Positions 9,143-17,662 of a DNA stretch of 64,000 bases are shown here, in pieces; positions within the stretch are counted from its first letter, which is position 1, and each line of letters starts with the position of its first letter. The notes beneath the pieces were generated by a model. It had not been told where the DNA came from. It did no database searches and saw nothing but the letters and a program-made list of their open reading frames with translations. The DNA is from Microbulbifer taiwanensis (GTDB lineage Bacteria > Pseudomonadota > Gammaproteobacteria > Pseudomonadales > Cellvibrionaceae). Both the position numbers and the translations under genes were made by a program. The DNA lies in NCBI RefSeq assembly GCF_014904815.1, contig NZ_JACZFR010000037.1, forward strand, positions 62,001 to 126,000, written 5' to 3'.

Positions 9143-10210
9143 ATGGCGATTAACTTTAGCGGGTTTATAGAAATGCCATTAATTGGGTTTTTATGCCTAT
9201 TTGCATTCTCTCAAACCATTTATGCAGGCGGTGAGGATTATTCTGCCGAGGGTGAGCGAAGGGCTAAGTCCGCAGGAGAATCCCTGATTGGTACGCCGGC
9301 TCCTCAATTGAAGATAGAAGATATTGATGGTACGACCATCGACCTTGCTCAAGTTTATGGTGAAAAACCAGTATATATTAAGTTCTGGGCAACCTGGTGT
9401 GTACCGTGCCGTGAACAAATGCCCGGATTTGAAGATATTTATAAAGAGTACGGTGATAAAATTCAGGTGGTCGCCGTGAATACGGGGATCAGTGACAGCC
9501 TGAAATCCGTAACTGTATTCCGTGAAAAAATTGGAATGACAATGCCAATCGCCATTGATGATGGAAAGTTGGCACGCGCGTTTCAATTGCGCGTCACCCC
9601 TCAACATTTGCTAATTGATAAAAACGGTGAGTTTGCTTATTTCGGCCATAAGGATGATAAAGAATTTCATAAGGCATTGGATAGGGTGGTAACAGAAGAA
9701 TTTTCTGGGAAAACGTTAAGAAATCCGACCTTTGTCCCCAAAGACTCTGGTTATACAGTTGGGGATAGGGTGCCAGATGTCTCTTTCTCAACCATTGATG
9801 AAAAGTCACTTAATTTCAAATTCAATACACCAAGTAGCAAAAAAATAGCCTTGGTGTTCTTTGGCCCTTGGTGCGAGTGGTACTTGGAGAAAACTGAACC
9901 AAAAACTTCGAAAGCCTGTACACAAGTTCGTGAATTGCTGGAGAGCAAGTCAAAAGAATCGAATGTGCAATGGGTGACGGTTTCAACCAACTTATGGTCC
10001 TCAGTTTCTGATCTTGAAGATTACCGCAAGAGCTATGGAACCACCATGCCGATCGTGTTCGACGAGGATGGTGATCTGTTTAAGCAATTTGGTATTAACC
10101 AAATACCAACTATTGCCGTAATTGATCCTGACGGTAAAGTTAGTCTGAAATCCTCGATCCAGGATGATGGTTTCGATACTGCTTTACATACCATTTCCAC
10201 TTTCAAGTGA
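9143..10210 (+). CDS. Exported TlpA-like protein with two thioredoxin-fold domains
   Basis: A signal peptide (hydrophobic IGFLCLFAFSQTIYA) precedes two thioredoxin-like domains. The first (about residues 45-185) has a standard active site ATWCVPCREQMP near residues 84-95. The second (about residues 210-350) has GPWCEWYLEKTE, in which the second cysteine of CxxC is missing, so it cannot be a normal oxidoreductase; a later Cys (KTSKAC) might substitute. It is probably periplasmic and linked to the DsbD-like reductase that follows, which would keep it reduced. A good AGGAGAG site precedes the ATG. Confidence 0.85.
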   Translation: MAINFSGFIEMPLIGFLCLFAFSQTIYAGGEDYSAEGERRAKSAGESLIGTPAPQLKIEDIDGTTIDLAQVYGEKPVYIKFWATWCVPCREQMPGFEDIYKEYGDKIQVVAVNTGISDSLKSVTVFREKIGMTMPIAIDDGKLARAFQLRVTPQHLLIDKNGEFAYFGHKDDKEFHKALDRVVTEEFSGKTLRNPTFVPKDSGYTVGDRVPDVSFSTIDEKSLNFKFNTPSSKKIALVFFGPWCEWYLEKTEPKTSKACTQVRELLESKSKESNVQWVTVSTNLWSSVSDLEDYRKSYGTTMPIVFDEDGDLFKQFGINQIPTIAVIDPDGKVSLKSSIQDDGFDTALHTISTFK

Positions 10211-10225
10211 GTCGAATCAATTAGA

Positions 10226-12325
10226 ATGAATAGGCGCTGTATGAAACACTTTGCTCAATACATGGCATGGTTTGTCGTCTTGATATGCTCATCGCAAGTC
10301 ATGGCAAATGAAAAAATTGAGAGTCAGCGCCTGATTTCTATATCTATGTTGACGGGGTCAGAAGACATCGCCGCCGGGAGCACTCAAGATTTAGCGTTAA
10401 TTATGACGCCCCGAAAAGGCTGGCACGGCTATTGGCTTAACCCCGGGGATGCGGGATTTCCAGCTAGGTTTAATTGGCGCCTTCCTGAAGGTGTGACAAT
10501 AGGAGAGCTGGAGTACCCCAGTCCGAGTCAGCTATTAACCAGTGATATTATGAATTATATTTATCACGGTGAATATACTCTGCTAACTCGTATCACAATT
10601 AATGGCGGGATTCCCGCTGGAACGTCGTTGCCAGTTAAATTAGACATCAGCTATTTAGTTTGTAACCCCACAAGCTGCCTGCCTGAACAGCAATCGATTG
10701 AAGCCACATTTGTTGTAAGTGATGGTGGAAGTCATCAATTCAACCGAGATAAATTCAATCAATGGAGGAAAATAATACCCAAACCATTGGACTCTGAAGG
10801 CCAGTTTTCAGTTGAGAACGGAAAGTTTATCCTTGCTTTGCCGCTACCAAGTTCAATAGAAATCAGTGACGCCCATATCTATCCCGTCATTAACAATACG
10901 ATTGTCAATAATGCAAAGCAGACACTGACCCGTGACGGCGATATTCTTAGAATGCAAACCAAAGTGGGTGATGAATCAGGTGATCTGTTTCAAGGTGTCT
11001 TGGTTCTGGATAGTGGCATTGCGCTGAGCTTTGAGGCTATTAAAACTGATTATGTCGCGTTTGCATCCACAGCGGAGAATAACAATGGTTCTGCCAGTCA
11101 AAGTACCTGGCTGATTGGAGTTGTGGCGTTTTTTGGCGCGATCCTTGGCGGCTTACTACTTAATATCATGCCGTGTGTATTTCCTATCTTGAGCCTAAAG
11201 ATTCTAAGCCTTTCCCATCAAGGTTCAGAGAAAGACGCGAGGATGGGCTCTGTTGCATATACGTTAGGTGCGGTACTGGTATGTGTATTGTTGGGCGGTG
11301 TCATCTTGGGTCTGAGAGCCTTGGGGCATCAGGTCGGCTGGGCATTCCAGCTGCAGAGCCCCGTGGTGATCGCCGCGTTGATTGTGTTGATGAGTGCAAT
11401 TGGATTCAATCTGGCCGGCTTGTTTGAAATCGGAACACTGACTTCGGGATCTAGACTGCAAGATATAAAAGGCCCGATAGGCGACTTTTGGACAGGGGTT
11501 TTAGCTGCATTTATTGCCACCCCCTGCACGGGTCCCTTTATGGCGACCGCCCTGGGTGCAGCCTTAGTATTGCCTGTCGGTATTGCGTTTATGATTTTTG
11601 CGGGCTTGGGTTTTGGCATGTCGCTGCCATTTCTGTTGGTGGGCTTTATTCCTGCGTTACGTACACGGCTGCCCAGGCCCGGTTCCTGGATGACTACTGT
11701 AAGGCGCATTCTTGCACTGCCGATGTTTATTACTGTAGTGGGCTTAATTTGGATCCTGATGCGCCAATCAAACAACGATTTTGTCTTATCCGTGCTTACA
11801 GTCACTATGTTGTCGACTTTTGGTTTATGGTTTGCCGGTTTAAGACAAAGATCGCAACTTGGAGGAGGGTGGTGGCCGCCAATCCTGTTAACGCTACTTC
11901 CCTTCCTGGCGGTGGTCTACTGGGTGCCAGATAATGATTCCGCTTCACAGTTTGAGCAACAAGAAGGCACAGAGTCTCTTGAGTTTAATCAGGAAACATT
12001 GAGTAAAGTGCTGAGTAAGCAAGATGCATTTGTATACTTCACAGCCGATTGGTGTTTGACGTGCAAGGTGAATGAAAAAACCTCTATTGATCGACAAGAA
12101 GTAAAAGAAGCATTCAAACATAATAATGTTGCAATGATGGTTGGTGACTGGACGAAAGGTAATAGCCAGATAACTGAATTTTTATCACAGCATGGTCGAT
12201 CAGGTGTGCCATTGTATTTGTGGTATAAAAAGGGTGTAGATAATCCGGTTGTTCTCCCTCAAATTCTGTCGCCATCGATATTGATCGGGCAAGCTGAAGG
12301 ACAGGAAAAACAGGCGATTCCGTAG
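10226..12325 (+). CDS. DsbD/ScsB-like protein-disulfide reductase
   Basis: The 699-residue membrane protein has a signal peptide, an N-terminal periplasmic domain (about residues 35-270) with Cys in YLVCNPTSCLPEQQ, a DsbD-type transmembrane core (about 290-560) with the conserved IMPCVFPILSLKIL and ATPCTGPFMATALG cysteine motifs, and a C-terminal thioredoxin domain with TADWCLTCKVNE near residue 609. It should move electrons from cytoplasmic thioredoxin to periplasmic thiol proteins. Lying 15 bases after the TlpA-like gene, it probably serves that protein. The N-terminal domain is more like ScsB than E. coli DsbD. Confidence 0.9.
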   Translation: MNRRCMKHFAQYMAWFVVLICSSQVMANEKIESQRLISISMLTGSEDIAAGSTQDLALIMTPRKGWHGYWLNPGDAGFPARFNWRLPEGVTIGELEYPSPSQLLTSDIMNYIYHGEYTLLTRITINGGIPAGTSLPVKLDISYLVCNPTSCLPEQQSIEATFVVSDGGSHQFNRDKFNQWRKIIPKPLDSEGQFSVENGKFILALPLPSSIEISDAHIYPVINNTIVNNAKQTLTRDGDILRMQTKVGDESGDLFQGVLVLDSGIALSFEAIKTDYVAFASTAENNNGSASQSTWLIGVVAFFGAILGGLLLNIMPCVFPILSLKILSLSHQGSEKDARMGSVAYTLGAVLVCVLLGGVILGLRALGHQVGWAFQLQSPVVIAALIVLMSAIGFNLAGLFEIGTLTSGSRLQDIKGPIGDFWTGVLAAFIATPCTGPFMATALGAALVLPVGIAFMIFAGLGFGMSLPFLLVGFIPALRTRLPRPGSWMTTVRRILALPMFITVVGLIWILMRQSNNDFVLSVLTVTMLSTFGLWFAGLRQRSQLGGGWWPPILLTLLPFLAVVYWVPDNDSASQFEQQEGTESLEFNQETLSKVLSKQDAFVYFTADWCLTCKVNEKTSIDRQEVKEAFKHNNVAMMVGDWTKGNSQITEFLSQHGRSGVPLYLWYKKGVDNPVVLPQILSPSILIGQAEGQEKQAIP

Positions 12326-12387
12326 GGGAGGCGAGGAGTCTCTGAGGTGCCACATATAGAGTTGACCGGCCTACAGATATCCTATCG

Positions 12388-13096
12388 CTACACGATATTC
12401 TGGATAGCTTCCCAACAGTCAACGGGATTTGTCTGCAAGATAAAGTGGCTTCCCTCGACTTCTCTTATCGTCAAGTTTGAACAGATATCTTTGAAACTCT
12501 CTACAGCTTTCTCGGAAACCAGATTATCGCTTTTGGCCCGAATATAAGTGCACGGGATGTCGATCATTTTGGTTGGTAGCCGAAGAGTCGAGATTTGCTT
12601 TAGCCTGTGGCGCAGTACCGAGTTCTCGACCTGCTGCAATGCCGCCTTAAGAAGCTCAGTAAGCCTACCGGATCTGTCGCGGCAAAAATGCGACGCGTCC
12701 AATGATGGCGGATGGCGTGAAACCGTTCTTAAGAAGCTGCAGTGGCAGAAGGGAGGCAATTCCGGCTAAAGTCGATGGTCTGCTCAGGAAGCTGGCCGCG
12801 AAAACTATGTGCTTGATACGTTCTGGCTGTAACTGGGCGATTTCGTAAGCGACCCTGCCGGAATAGGATTCAGCAACAATGATCGTGTTCTCGCTTTCCA
12901 ATTTGGAAAGTATATGCTCGGCCTGATCCGCATAGCTCAGGTGAGGATCCTGTCTCAGCGACAGTGGAGTCACTTTGAAGCTAGCTGGTGCATGGACCAG
13001 AAATGGTTCAAACAGCAAGCCGGTTCCATCCATTCCTGGCAGCAAGGCAAGATTCAAAGCGCGGCGCTTCCTATTTCGACTATAAGGACTGACCAA
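12388..13096 (-). pseudogene. Alpha/beta hydrolase, frameshifted
   Basis: Two minus-strand frames together make one alpha/beta hydrolase of about 235 residues. The N-terminal part (13096 to about 12690) has LLPGMDGTGLLFEPF and the nucleophile elbow VAESYSGRVAYEIA, with Ser in the GxSxG-like position. The C-terminal part (about 12700 to 12388) has IDIPCTYIRAKSDNLVSE and the His region EGSHFILQTNP. The frames join at a run of five A on the plus strand (12684-12688): removing one restores a continuous reading AFCRDRSGRLTE. The gene is therefore a pseudogene, or carries a sequencing error or slippage site. Confidence 0.8.
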
Positions 13097-13114
13097 TCGA
13101 CTGGATCCGGGACA

Positions 13115-13624
13115 TTACGGCTTTAACAGTGTTGTCAAGAATTGTACACCCCAGCTCCATATATCACTCAATTGCTCGGGTGTGGTAAAGGCCAGAAAAA
13201 GGCCCAGCAACAGAAAGATACACGGAGTGAATAGACGGCTGGGTAACAGGTAGGATCTCGCCGGGTTGCTGGGCTTGTAATAGACACTTCTAGTCGATCC
13301 GGAAATGATTGGCAACAGGTCTTGCGCTTGTATTGGCAGGACGTTTATCGAATAGAGTTTGGTAGAAGTGTAGGTCTGTCCATCCACCGCATAGGTATAT
13401 TTCAATATTGGTCGGTAGGAGACCGATTTAACTTTCCTGACGGATGAAAAATACTCGCCGATGAATGCGTGGTGGCTCTCGGAAACATCCCGGTCGACCT
13501 TGCTCTCATCCATCTTGGCAGATGTCTTCTGCCAGTTTCGTCGAGACAGGGCGATAGCTAAATAAATGGCAGAAAATAGTGCGGCAACGTACCCTGTGCA
13601 GTTGACTATCTGGATGGTTTCCAC
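13115..13624 (-). CDS. DUF3592 membrane protein
   Basis: The 169-residue protein has one membrane helix near the N terminus (GYVAALFSAIYLAIAL), a beta-rich middle with ILKYTYAVDGQTYTSTKLY and VYYKPSNPARSYL, and a C-terminal hydrophobic segment, as in DUF3592 proteins. The GTG at 13624 is chosen as start because AAGGA lies 6 bases upstream; a longer frame to 13717 would run into the remnant of another gene. DUF3592 proteins are frequent in toxin-immunity neighbourhoods, and here an imm11 remnant lies directly upstream. Function is unknown. Confidence 0.75.
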   Translation of the reverse strand: METIQIVNCTGYVAALFSAIYLAIALSRRNWQKTSAKMDESKVDRDVSESHHAFIGEYFSSVRKVKSVSYRPILKYTYAVDGQTYTSTKLYSINVLPIQAQDLLPIISGSTRSVYYKPSNPARSYLLPSRLFTPCIFLLLGLFLAFTTPEQLSDIWSWGVQFLTTLLKP

Positions 13625-13806
13625 TGTTATCCTTGATTTGTTATAAATCGTTAATAGAGTTTTCCGTAGAGATGCCTGATTAGAAGTTTTCCACCAGGCT
13701 ATCGTCGAAGCACACACCGGTCAGACAAAATTCGTCTACTGCATCCTTTATCCGCTGATTGCAGAACACGATGAGGCAAGCCTCGTGAAGACTGTGAGTG
13801 ACTGAA
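13604..13806 (-). repeat. Diverged duplication, copy 2 (imm11 end + DUF3592 start)
   Basis: This segment is a diverged direct repeat of 14396-14626. Both contain the imm11 3' end, the spacer and the first codons of DUF3592. Here the DUF3592 gene continues intact and imm11 is cut. Confidence 0.75.
13680..13806 (-). pseudogene. C-terminal remnant of a second imm11 gene
   Basis: On the minus strand this stretch reads CLIVFCNQRIKDAVDEF, then CLTGVCFDDSLVENF and a stop. It clearly matches the end of the imm11 pseudogene at 14488-15063 (CLTVFCNQRLKGAVDQF, then ILFDENLVESF). Only the last 35-40 codons remain, and similarity stops abruptly near 13806. It is a truncated duplicate. Confidence 0.8.
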
Positions 13807-13823
13807 TTCGCCTCTGCTACACC

Positions 13824-14249
13824 TTATTGTTGCTCTCCTGTGTTCTCCTCAGCGAGTGCGTTGCGAAGCGCGCTTGGAATAGCAACAGGGCGCCTTGTTT
13901 GGGAAGAAACACACACTTGGGTGAGTTCGGCAACAAATGTCTTTTCTCCGGAAAGTATACCATCTACAGAAAAACAAATTGCATGCGTGCGCAACTCCTT
14001 AACACACACATGAATCTCAAGCTCATCATCCCATGCCATTGGTTTAAGGAATTCGACGGAAAACGCACGCGCAGGAGGAAATATGCCAAGATCGAGAAGG
14101 CGACGCTCGGCGGGCCCGCTTAGACGGTCGGTTAGGAAATCCAATACCGCTTCGACCACAAAATAGCCTATTCGAGGAGTGTAGAGCACACCTCCAGGGT
14201 CGCAGTCTCCAAAGCGCACTCGTCTACGAACTACAAAACTGGTACTCAT
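13824..14249 (-). CDS. Acyl-CoA thioesterase, hotdog (4HBT/YbgC-like) family
   Basis: The 141-residue protein shows the hotdog thioesterase opening VVRRRVRFGDCDPGGVLYTPRIGYF, with the catalytic Asp in FGDCDPGG, followed by the central helix and VEFLKPMAWDDELEIHV. It would hydrolyse acyl-CoA or a related thioester; the chain type is not known. It is placed between two damaged copies of an imm11-DUF3592 pair, which suggests it arrived or was trapped there by recombination. It appears intact and monocistronic. Confidence 0.88.
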   Translation of the reverse strand: MSTSFVVRRRVRFGDCDPGGVLYTPRIGYFVVEAVLDFLTDRLSGPAERRLLDLGIFPPARAFSVEFLKPMAWDDELEIHVCVKELRTHAICFSVDGILSGEKTFVAELTQVCVSSQTRRPVAIPSALRNALAEENTGEQQ

Positions 14250-14395
14250 AGGTGGCTACCGCTGTAATAACCGGTGGCTGGAGCTGATGATACGCGAAGC
14301 GCATAGCATAAGCTGTCCGGCGCGTCTATTGCGCGAGAAGTTCATTGCCTTGATAAACTTTTGACAGTTCCATTTGTAGTAGTGGGTAAGGTGTG

Positions 14396-14626
14396 ATTAT
14401 CTGGATGATTTTCCACTTTGATTCTTGATTTCTCATAAAACGTTAATAGAATTTATCCATAGAGCGCGTAGCGATGCTTCATTAAAATTAAAAGCTTTCC
14501 ACCAGATTTTCGTCGAAAAGTATACCGCTCAGCCTGAATTGGTCAACAGCACCCTTTAGCCGTTGATTGCAGAATACAGTGAGGCATGTCTCGTAGTTTG
14601 ATTTAAAGACTGTGAGTGATTGAGCG
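14396..14626 (-). repeat. Diverged duplication, copy 1 (imm11 end + DUF3592 start remnant)
   Basis: This is the partner of 13604-13806. It includes a GTG at 14416 followed by only about seven codons like those of DUF3592, after which similarity ends. The remaining stretch 14250-14395 shows no gene. Confidence 0.7.
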
Positions 14627-15063
14627 AACTTCTTAAATCTCAGCTTGAGTCGTTGGACTGGTACATCACCCAACATTTCATACTCACAATTATCCAGTTC
14701 CTCTTCTCCCAGTGCCAGGCAATTGAAGATATAAAAGGTGTCATCACCGACGATTACAGGGAGTAATTCACCCGACTCTTTCAGGGTGTCGCCGAGATGG
14801 CGGTAAGCCCTGGGAGACAACACTAGACTGGCGCCGATCCAGGTACTGATATCCGGGATGCCCTTATCCTCGCCCCCTTCATTGGCAACAAAGCGCGTCT
14901 CGGGGGCCTACCACCACCCAGCCAAGCGGCTGTTTTGACGGCTGAAATCCATTACCTGGTCCGGATTCAGGTTTTCGGGTGCAAAGCGGGCAATGTCCAG
15001 CAGTGTGAGGTCGAGGCTTTGGTACCCAAAACCATCATTGCGTATGGCGTAGATCTTGGTCAT
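14488..15063 (-). pseudogene. Imm11-family (DUF1629) immunity protein, interrupted by an in-frame TAG
   Basis: A single reading frame of 192 codons runs from the ATG at 15063 (MTKIYAIRNDGFGYQSLDL) to the stop at 14488, broken only by TAG at 14908-14910 after NSRLAGWW. Downstream of it the same frame continues ETRFVANEGGEDKGIPDIS then LVLSPRAYRHLGDTL, which is family text. The whole length matches an imm11 protein (MXAN_0049 immunity domain family) of polymorphic toxin systems. No cognate toxin gene is visible. The stop makes it a probable pseudogene unless suppressed. Confidence 0.8.
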
Positions 15064-15294
15064 TTTTTTGATGGTCTTAATGGCTTCGATAGCGCTTTTG
15101 GGTTCATTTTCCTGCAGAATGCGGCCAATCACCTGAAGCTGGGTCTTGATGGTATCGATGTTGTTCAGGCGCTATACGCGCTGTGACATACATCGCTCGT
15201 ATTTGTGCGTATGATACTTTAGGTGACTCTACGTGCCATAAATAGTTCTGTCCCCTTTGTGGTTCCCTTTGTGGTTCGTCGACCACCACGGCAG

Positions 15295-16908
15295 CTACTC
15301 GATCAGCTCGGGCGGGAAAGATCCGAGCAGGGCTCGGACACGCTTTACTACTTCCGAATCGGTCACCAGAAGGTTACGAACAGCCGATTCATACTGAGAT
15401 CGGTTCGCGAAATTAAGAGCCTTTGCAATGGCATCGAGAGCGGATGATTCTCGAATTGGATACCTTTGCAGAATACCGACGAAGTCGGATGCATTGATTA
15501 ACGCATCGATATGCGCTACCTCCTCTTGAGCACACTTCGCGAAGTCGATCTCAGCGATACGCTTGCCGCCAGATGCCACTTCACCTTTCTTCGGTAGAAG
15601 TGAGAAGACCATAGCGCGCGCGGATTTCTCAGCGATTCGTACGCTAAGGTGCTTGGCGTTATCACGGATCGCTTTAATCGCGTCGTTATTTGCCTTGTTT
15701 AGCTTTTCTATCAAATCGCCGCCTACTACCGCCGTAAGTTTATCGCCTGCTAGCTTCTGCACTTCGGGGTGATAATAAATCGATTCAATCGAGTATACGT
15801 TTAGGGGAATCACCCCCTTGTCCTGCAAATCTGCGATGCGCTCTGGGTCGGAAAAATCATTGTCCACTAAACCGAACGGTTTTACCCAGTTAAGTTCAGC
15901 CGTGCTTTTAATACCTACTACCGCATTCTCAACCTCACGGCAACTGGCCTTGGCCACGATCGACGCATTCGGAAATAGGAGGCTGTATAACGGTTTGTCA
16001 AGGCTGTGCTCGACGCCCTCGACGAACACAATTTTCCGGCGCTCGCCCAAGATAGTTCTTTTCAGATCATCATCGATTTCATCGGTGCTCTCCAGCAAAT
16101 CAATGTCGTAATGCGCTACATTGTCGCCCTCATAAACGCAGGCGCGTGTCAGCAGGACTTTTGAGCCTGGATTGTCCACTGGGAGCAACGGCTCATGCGT
16201 GGACACAATGAAGGCGCAATCTAGTCTTTCCTTGAGAAGAAGCGACAGAAGCGGCGATACAATTGAACGATGCAGGTGTCGCTCCGGCTCATCGATGAGG
16301 AGAAGCGTTCCCGCTGGAACGGTCAGTACGTTGGCGGCAATAAGGATCGCATTGCGCTCTCCGTCGGAAAGTTTGGCGATGCTATATGGCTTGCTGCCGT
16401 TCCGGGTAGCCTTGATCTCGTCATTCGCCTCAACGGACACGACGACGTCGAGATTGGCTAGGCGCAGGAGCCGGTTCAAGATCGCAAATGCTCCGTCTTT
16501 GGCGGATAGTTTGGCGACTTCGTCTGTATTTTTTGCGTCGACGGCCCGTGTGATCTCGCGGGCACGGACGTTCTCGGAGTTGACTAAATCGAAGATCGCC
16601 ATCTGAGCGCGCTGTTCCGCGTAGTCGTCCATCCAACGTGCGTTCGGCTGTCGATCATGGTGATATACGTTCTGCTCATAGTCAGCACGCTGTTTGCCGG
16701 TGAACTCTGGCGATCCAGATCTAAACCAAGTTTGGCGATGGGCCGTGATTCTCCGGGTCTTGTCGTTGCTAATCGATGCAAAAGCCTGCATAAGGCTCGA
16801 TTTTCCGGTGCCATTTGCACCAAGGATGAAGAGCATCTGCCCAGCATCTACCGTCAACACTAAAGTGCCTTGCGGTTTGCCAGTAGGGATCGATAACGAG
16901 AATGACAT
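15295..16908 (-). CDS. ABC-type ATPase fused to DUF4435 (TOPRIM-like); PARIS/OLD-like defence candidate
   Basis: The 537-residue protein has a Walker A GANGTGKSS (about residues 30-38), an ABC-like signature LSDGERNAILIAAN, Walker B TLLLIDEPERHLHR, and the switch histidine in VSTHEPLLPV, together an AAA_15/21 SMC-like ATPase over about 270 residues. The C-terminal half begins KIVFVEGVEHSLDKPLY and has FGLVDNDFSDPE and VYSIESIYYHPE: the acidic Glu and Asp-x-Asp positions of DUF4435, a TOPRIM-like nuclease fold. The same pair of domains makes up AriA and AriB of the PARIS anti-phage system and is related to OLD nucleases. That link is inference. It stands alone beside a cassette array. Confidence 0.75.
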   Translation of the reverse strand: MSFSLSIPTGKPQGTLVLTVDAGQMLFILGANGTGKSSLMQAFASISNDKTRRITAHRQTWFRSGSPEFTGKQRADYEQNVYHHDRQPNARWMDDYAEQRAQMAIFDLVNSENVRAREITRAVDAKNTDEVAKLSAKDGAFAILNRLLRLANLDVVVSVEANDEIKATRNGSKPYSIAKLSDGERNAILIAANVLTVPAGTLLLIDEPERHLHRSIVSPLLSLLLKERLDCAFIVSTHEPLLPVDNPGSKVLLTRACVYEGDNVAHYDIDLLESTDEIDDDLKRTILGERRKIVFVEGVEHSLDKPLYSLLFPNASIVAKASCREVENAVVGIKSTAELNWVKPFGLVDNDFSDPERIADLQDKGVIPLNVYSIESIYYHPEVQKLAGDKLTAVVGGDLIEKLNKANNDAIKAIRDNAKHLSVRIAEKSARAMVFSLLPKKGEVASGGKRIAEIDFAKCAQEEVAHIDALINASDFVGILQRYPIRESSALDAIAKALNFANRSQYESAVRNLLVTDSEVVKRVRALLGSFPPELIE

Positions 16909-16965
16909 TTAGATATTCAACTCCATCTACGTGTGCCCCCTCTGAGGAGCTTGCCTCGCCGAACG

Positions 16966-17129
16966 AGGCTGTAGAAAAACTCCAGCCTCTTCTGACTGAT
17001 TGCATTTTGAACAGAAATCACGATCCTACGTGAATTCTGGTCCTGTTTCAGGTACCGGAAAGTATTTCAGAGCACTCTCCGCACGAAAAATCTACCCACC
17101 CAAAAATCTCTCGAGTTTTTCTACAGCCT
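16966..17129. mobile_element. MITE-like element with 17-bp perfect terminal inverted repeats
   Basis: AGGCTGTAGAAAAACTC at 16966-16982 is repeated in perfect inverted orientation at 17113-17129. The 164-bp element contains no gene. Its left end also forms a small hairpin, GCCTCG/CGAGGC (16953-16969). It abuts the R' box of an attC-like site. The ends resemble IS termini, so this may be a non-autonomous IS derivative; the parent family is not identified. Confidence 0.6.
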
Positions 17130-17186
17130 GAACGCCTCAAGAAGGGGTGCCACTTTTTGGTGTCCCGCTTGCTTGACTTGTTAAGC
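17127..17186 (-). repeat. attC-like recombination site (short type)
   Basis: On the minus strand the site opens with GCTTAACAAG (R'' box form RYYYAAC) and closes with GAGGCGTTCAGG, with imperfect internal pairing (CAAG-AAG with CTTCTTG). It overlaps the last codons of the gene at 17137-17661, as cassette genes often do. Confidence 0.6.
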
Positions 17187-17661
17187 TTGCCGCACTTAGT
17201 TCTTCCAGGCCAGCCTTAGTAATATTTTCGATGAGATCTTTTACTTCATCTTTAGCGTCACTATCTAATTTAAGCTTCCCAATGTAGCCTCCTAGCGCCG
17301 TGGCTGCAGCTATCGCTGCGGCAGGGCCAACAATTGTAGGAATCAGCGAAGCTGAGATGGCAGCGCCAATAGTAGTCAATAACGCCGCATTACTTGTAGT
17401 GTTAAATAATCGGTTTTCACGTTTCTCAATATCCTGAATTCTTTTCAAAGAGCTCTTATAGTTATTGATAAAATTTGAAGCTGTGATAGCGGCCTTTCCT
17501 TTGTCGCCATAATTAAGGTTGTGCATATAATAATTTCTTATCATTCTGTTAAGGTTTTCATAATCTTTACTGCCTTGTTCCGAATCTTTCTCTAAGGACT
17601 TTAGGATAGATCTGATATTCTGGTATTGGTTAACTAACTTTTTATTATCTTCGTTTTTCAT
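17137..17661 (-). CDS. Cassette gene: hypothetical protein with hydrophobic segment
   Basis: The 174-residue protein has a helical, charged N-terminal half (about residues 1-85, rich in Lys, Asn and Glu), then a long Ala/Ile-rich hydrophobic region (about 92-128, SNAALLTTIGAAISASLIPT and GPAAAIAAATALGGYIG), and a short Ser/Gly/Pro tail that lies in the attC site. I do not recognise the family. The hydrophobic part suggests membrane insertion. It starts 1 base after the stop of the small membrane protein gene at 17663, so the two form one cassette and may act together. Confidence 0.6.
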   Translation of the reverse strand: MKNEDNKKLVNQYQNIRSILKSLEKDSEQGSKDYENLNRMIRNYYMHNLNYGDKGKAAITASNFINNYKSSLKRIQDIEKRENRLFNTTSNAALLTTIGAAISASLIPTIVGPAAAIAAATALGGYIGKLKLDSDAKDEVKDLIENITKAGLEELSAASLTSQASGTPKSGTPS

Positions 17662-17662
17662 A

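Noticed and set aside
15254-15277. Short direct repeat (CCCTTTGTGGTTC twice) downstream of the ATPase gene
   Set aside because: Only two 12-base units without further structure; likely chance or minor slippage.
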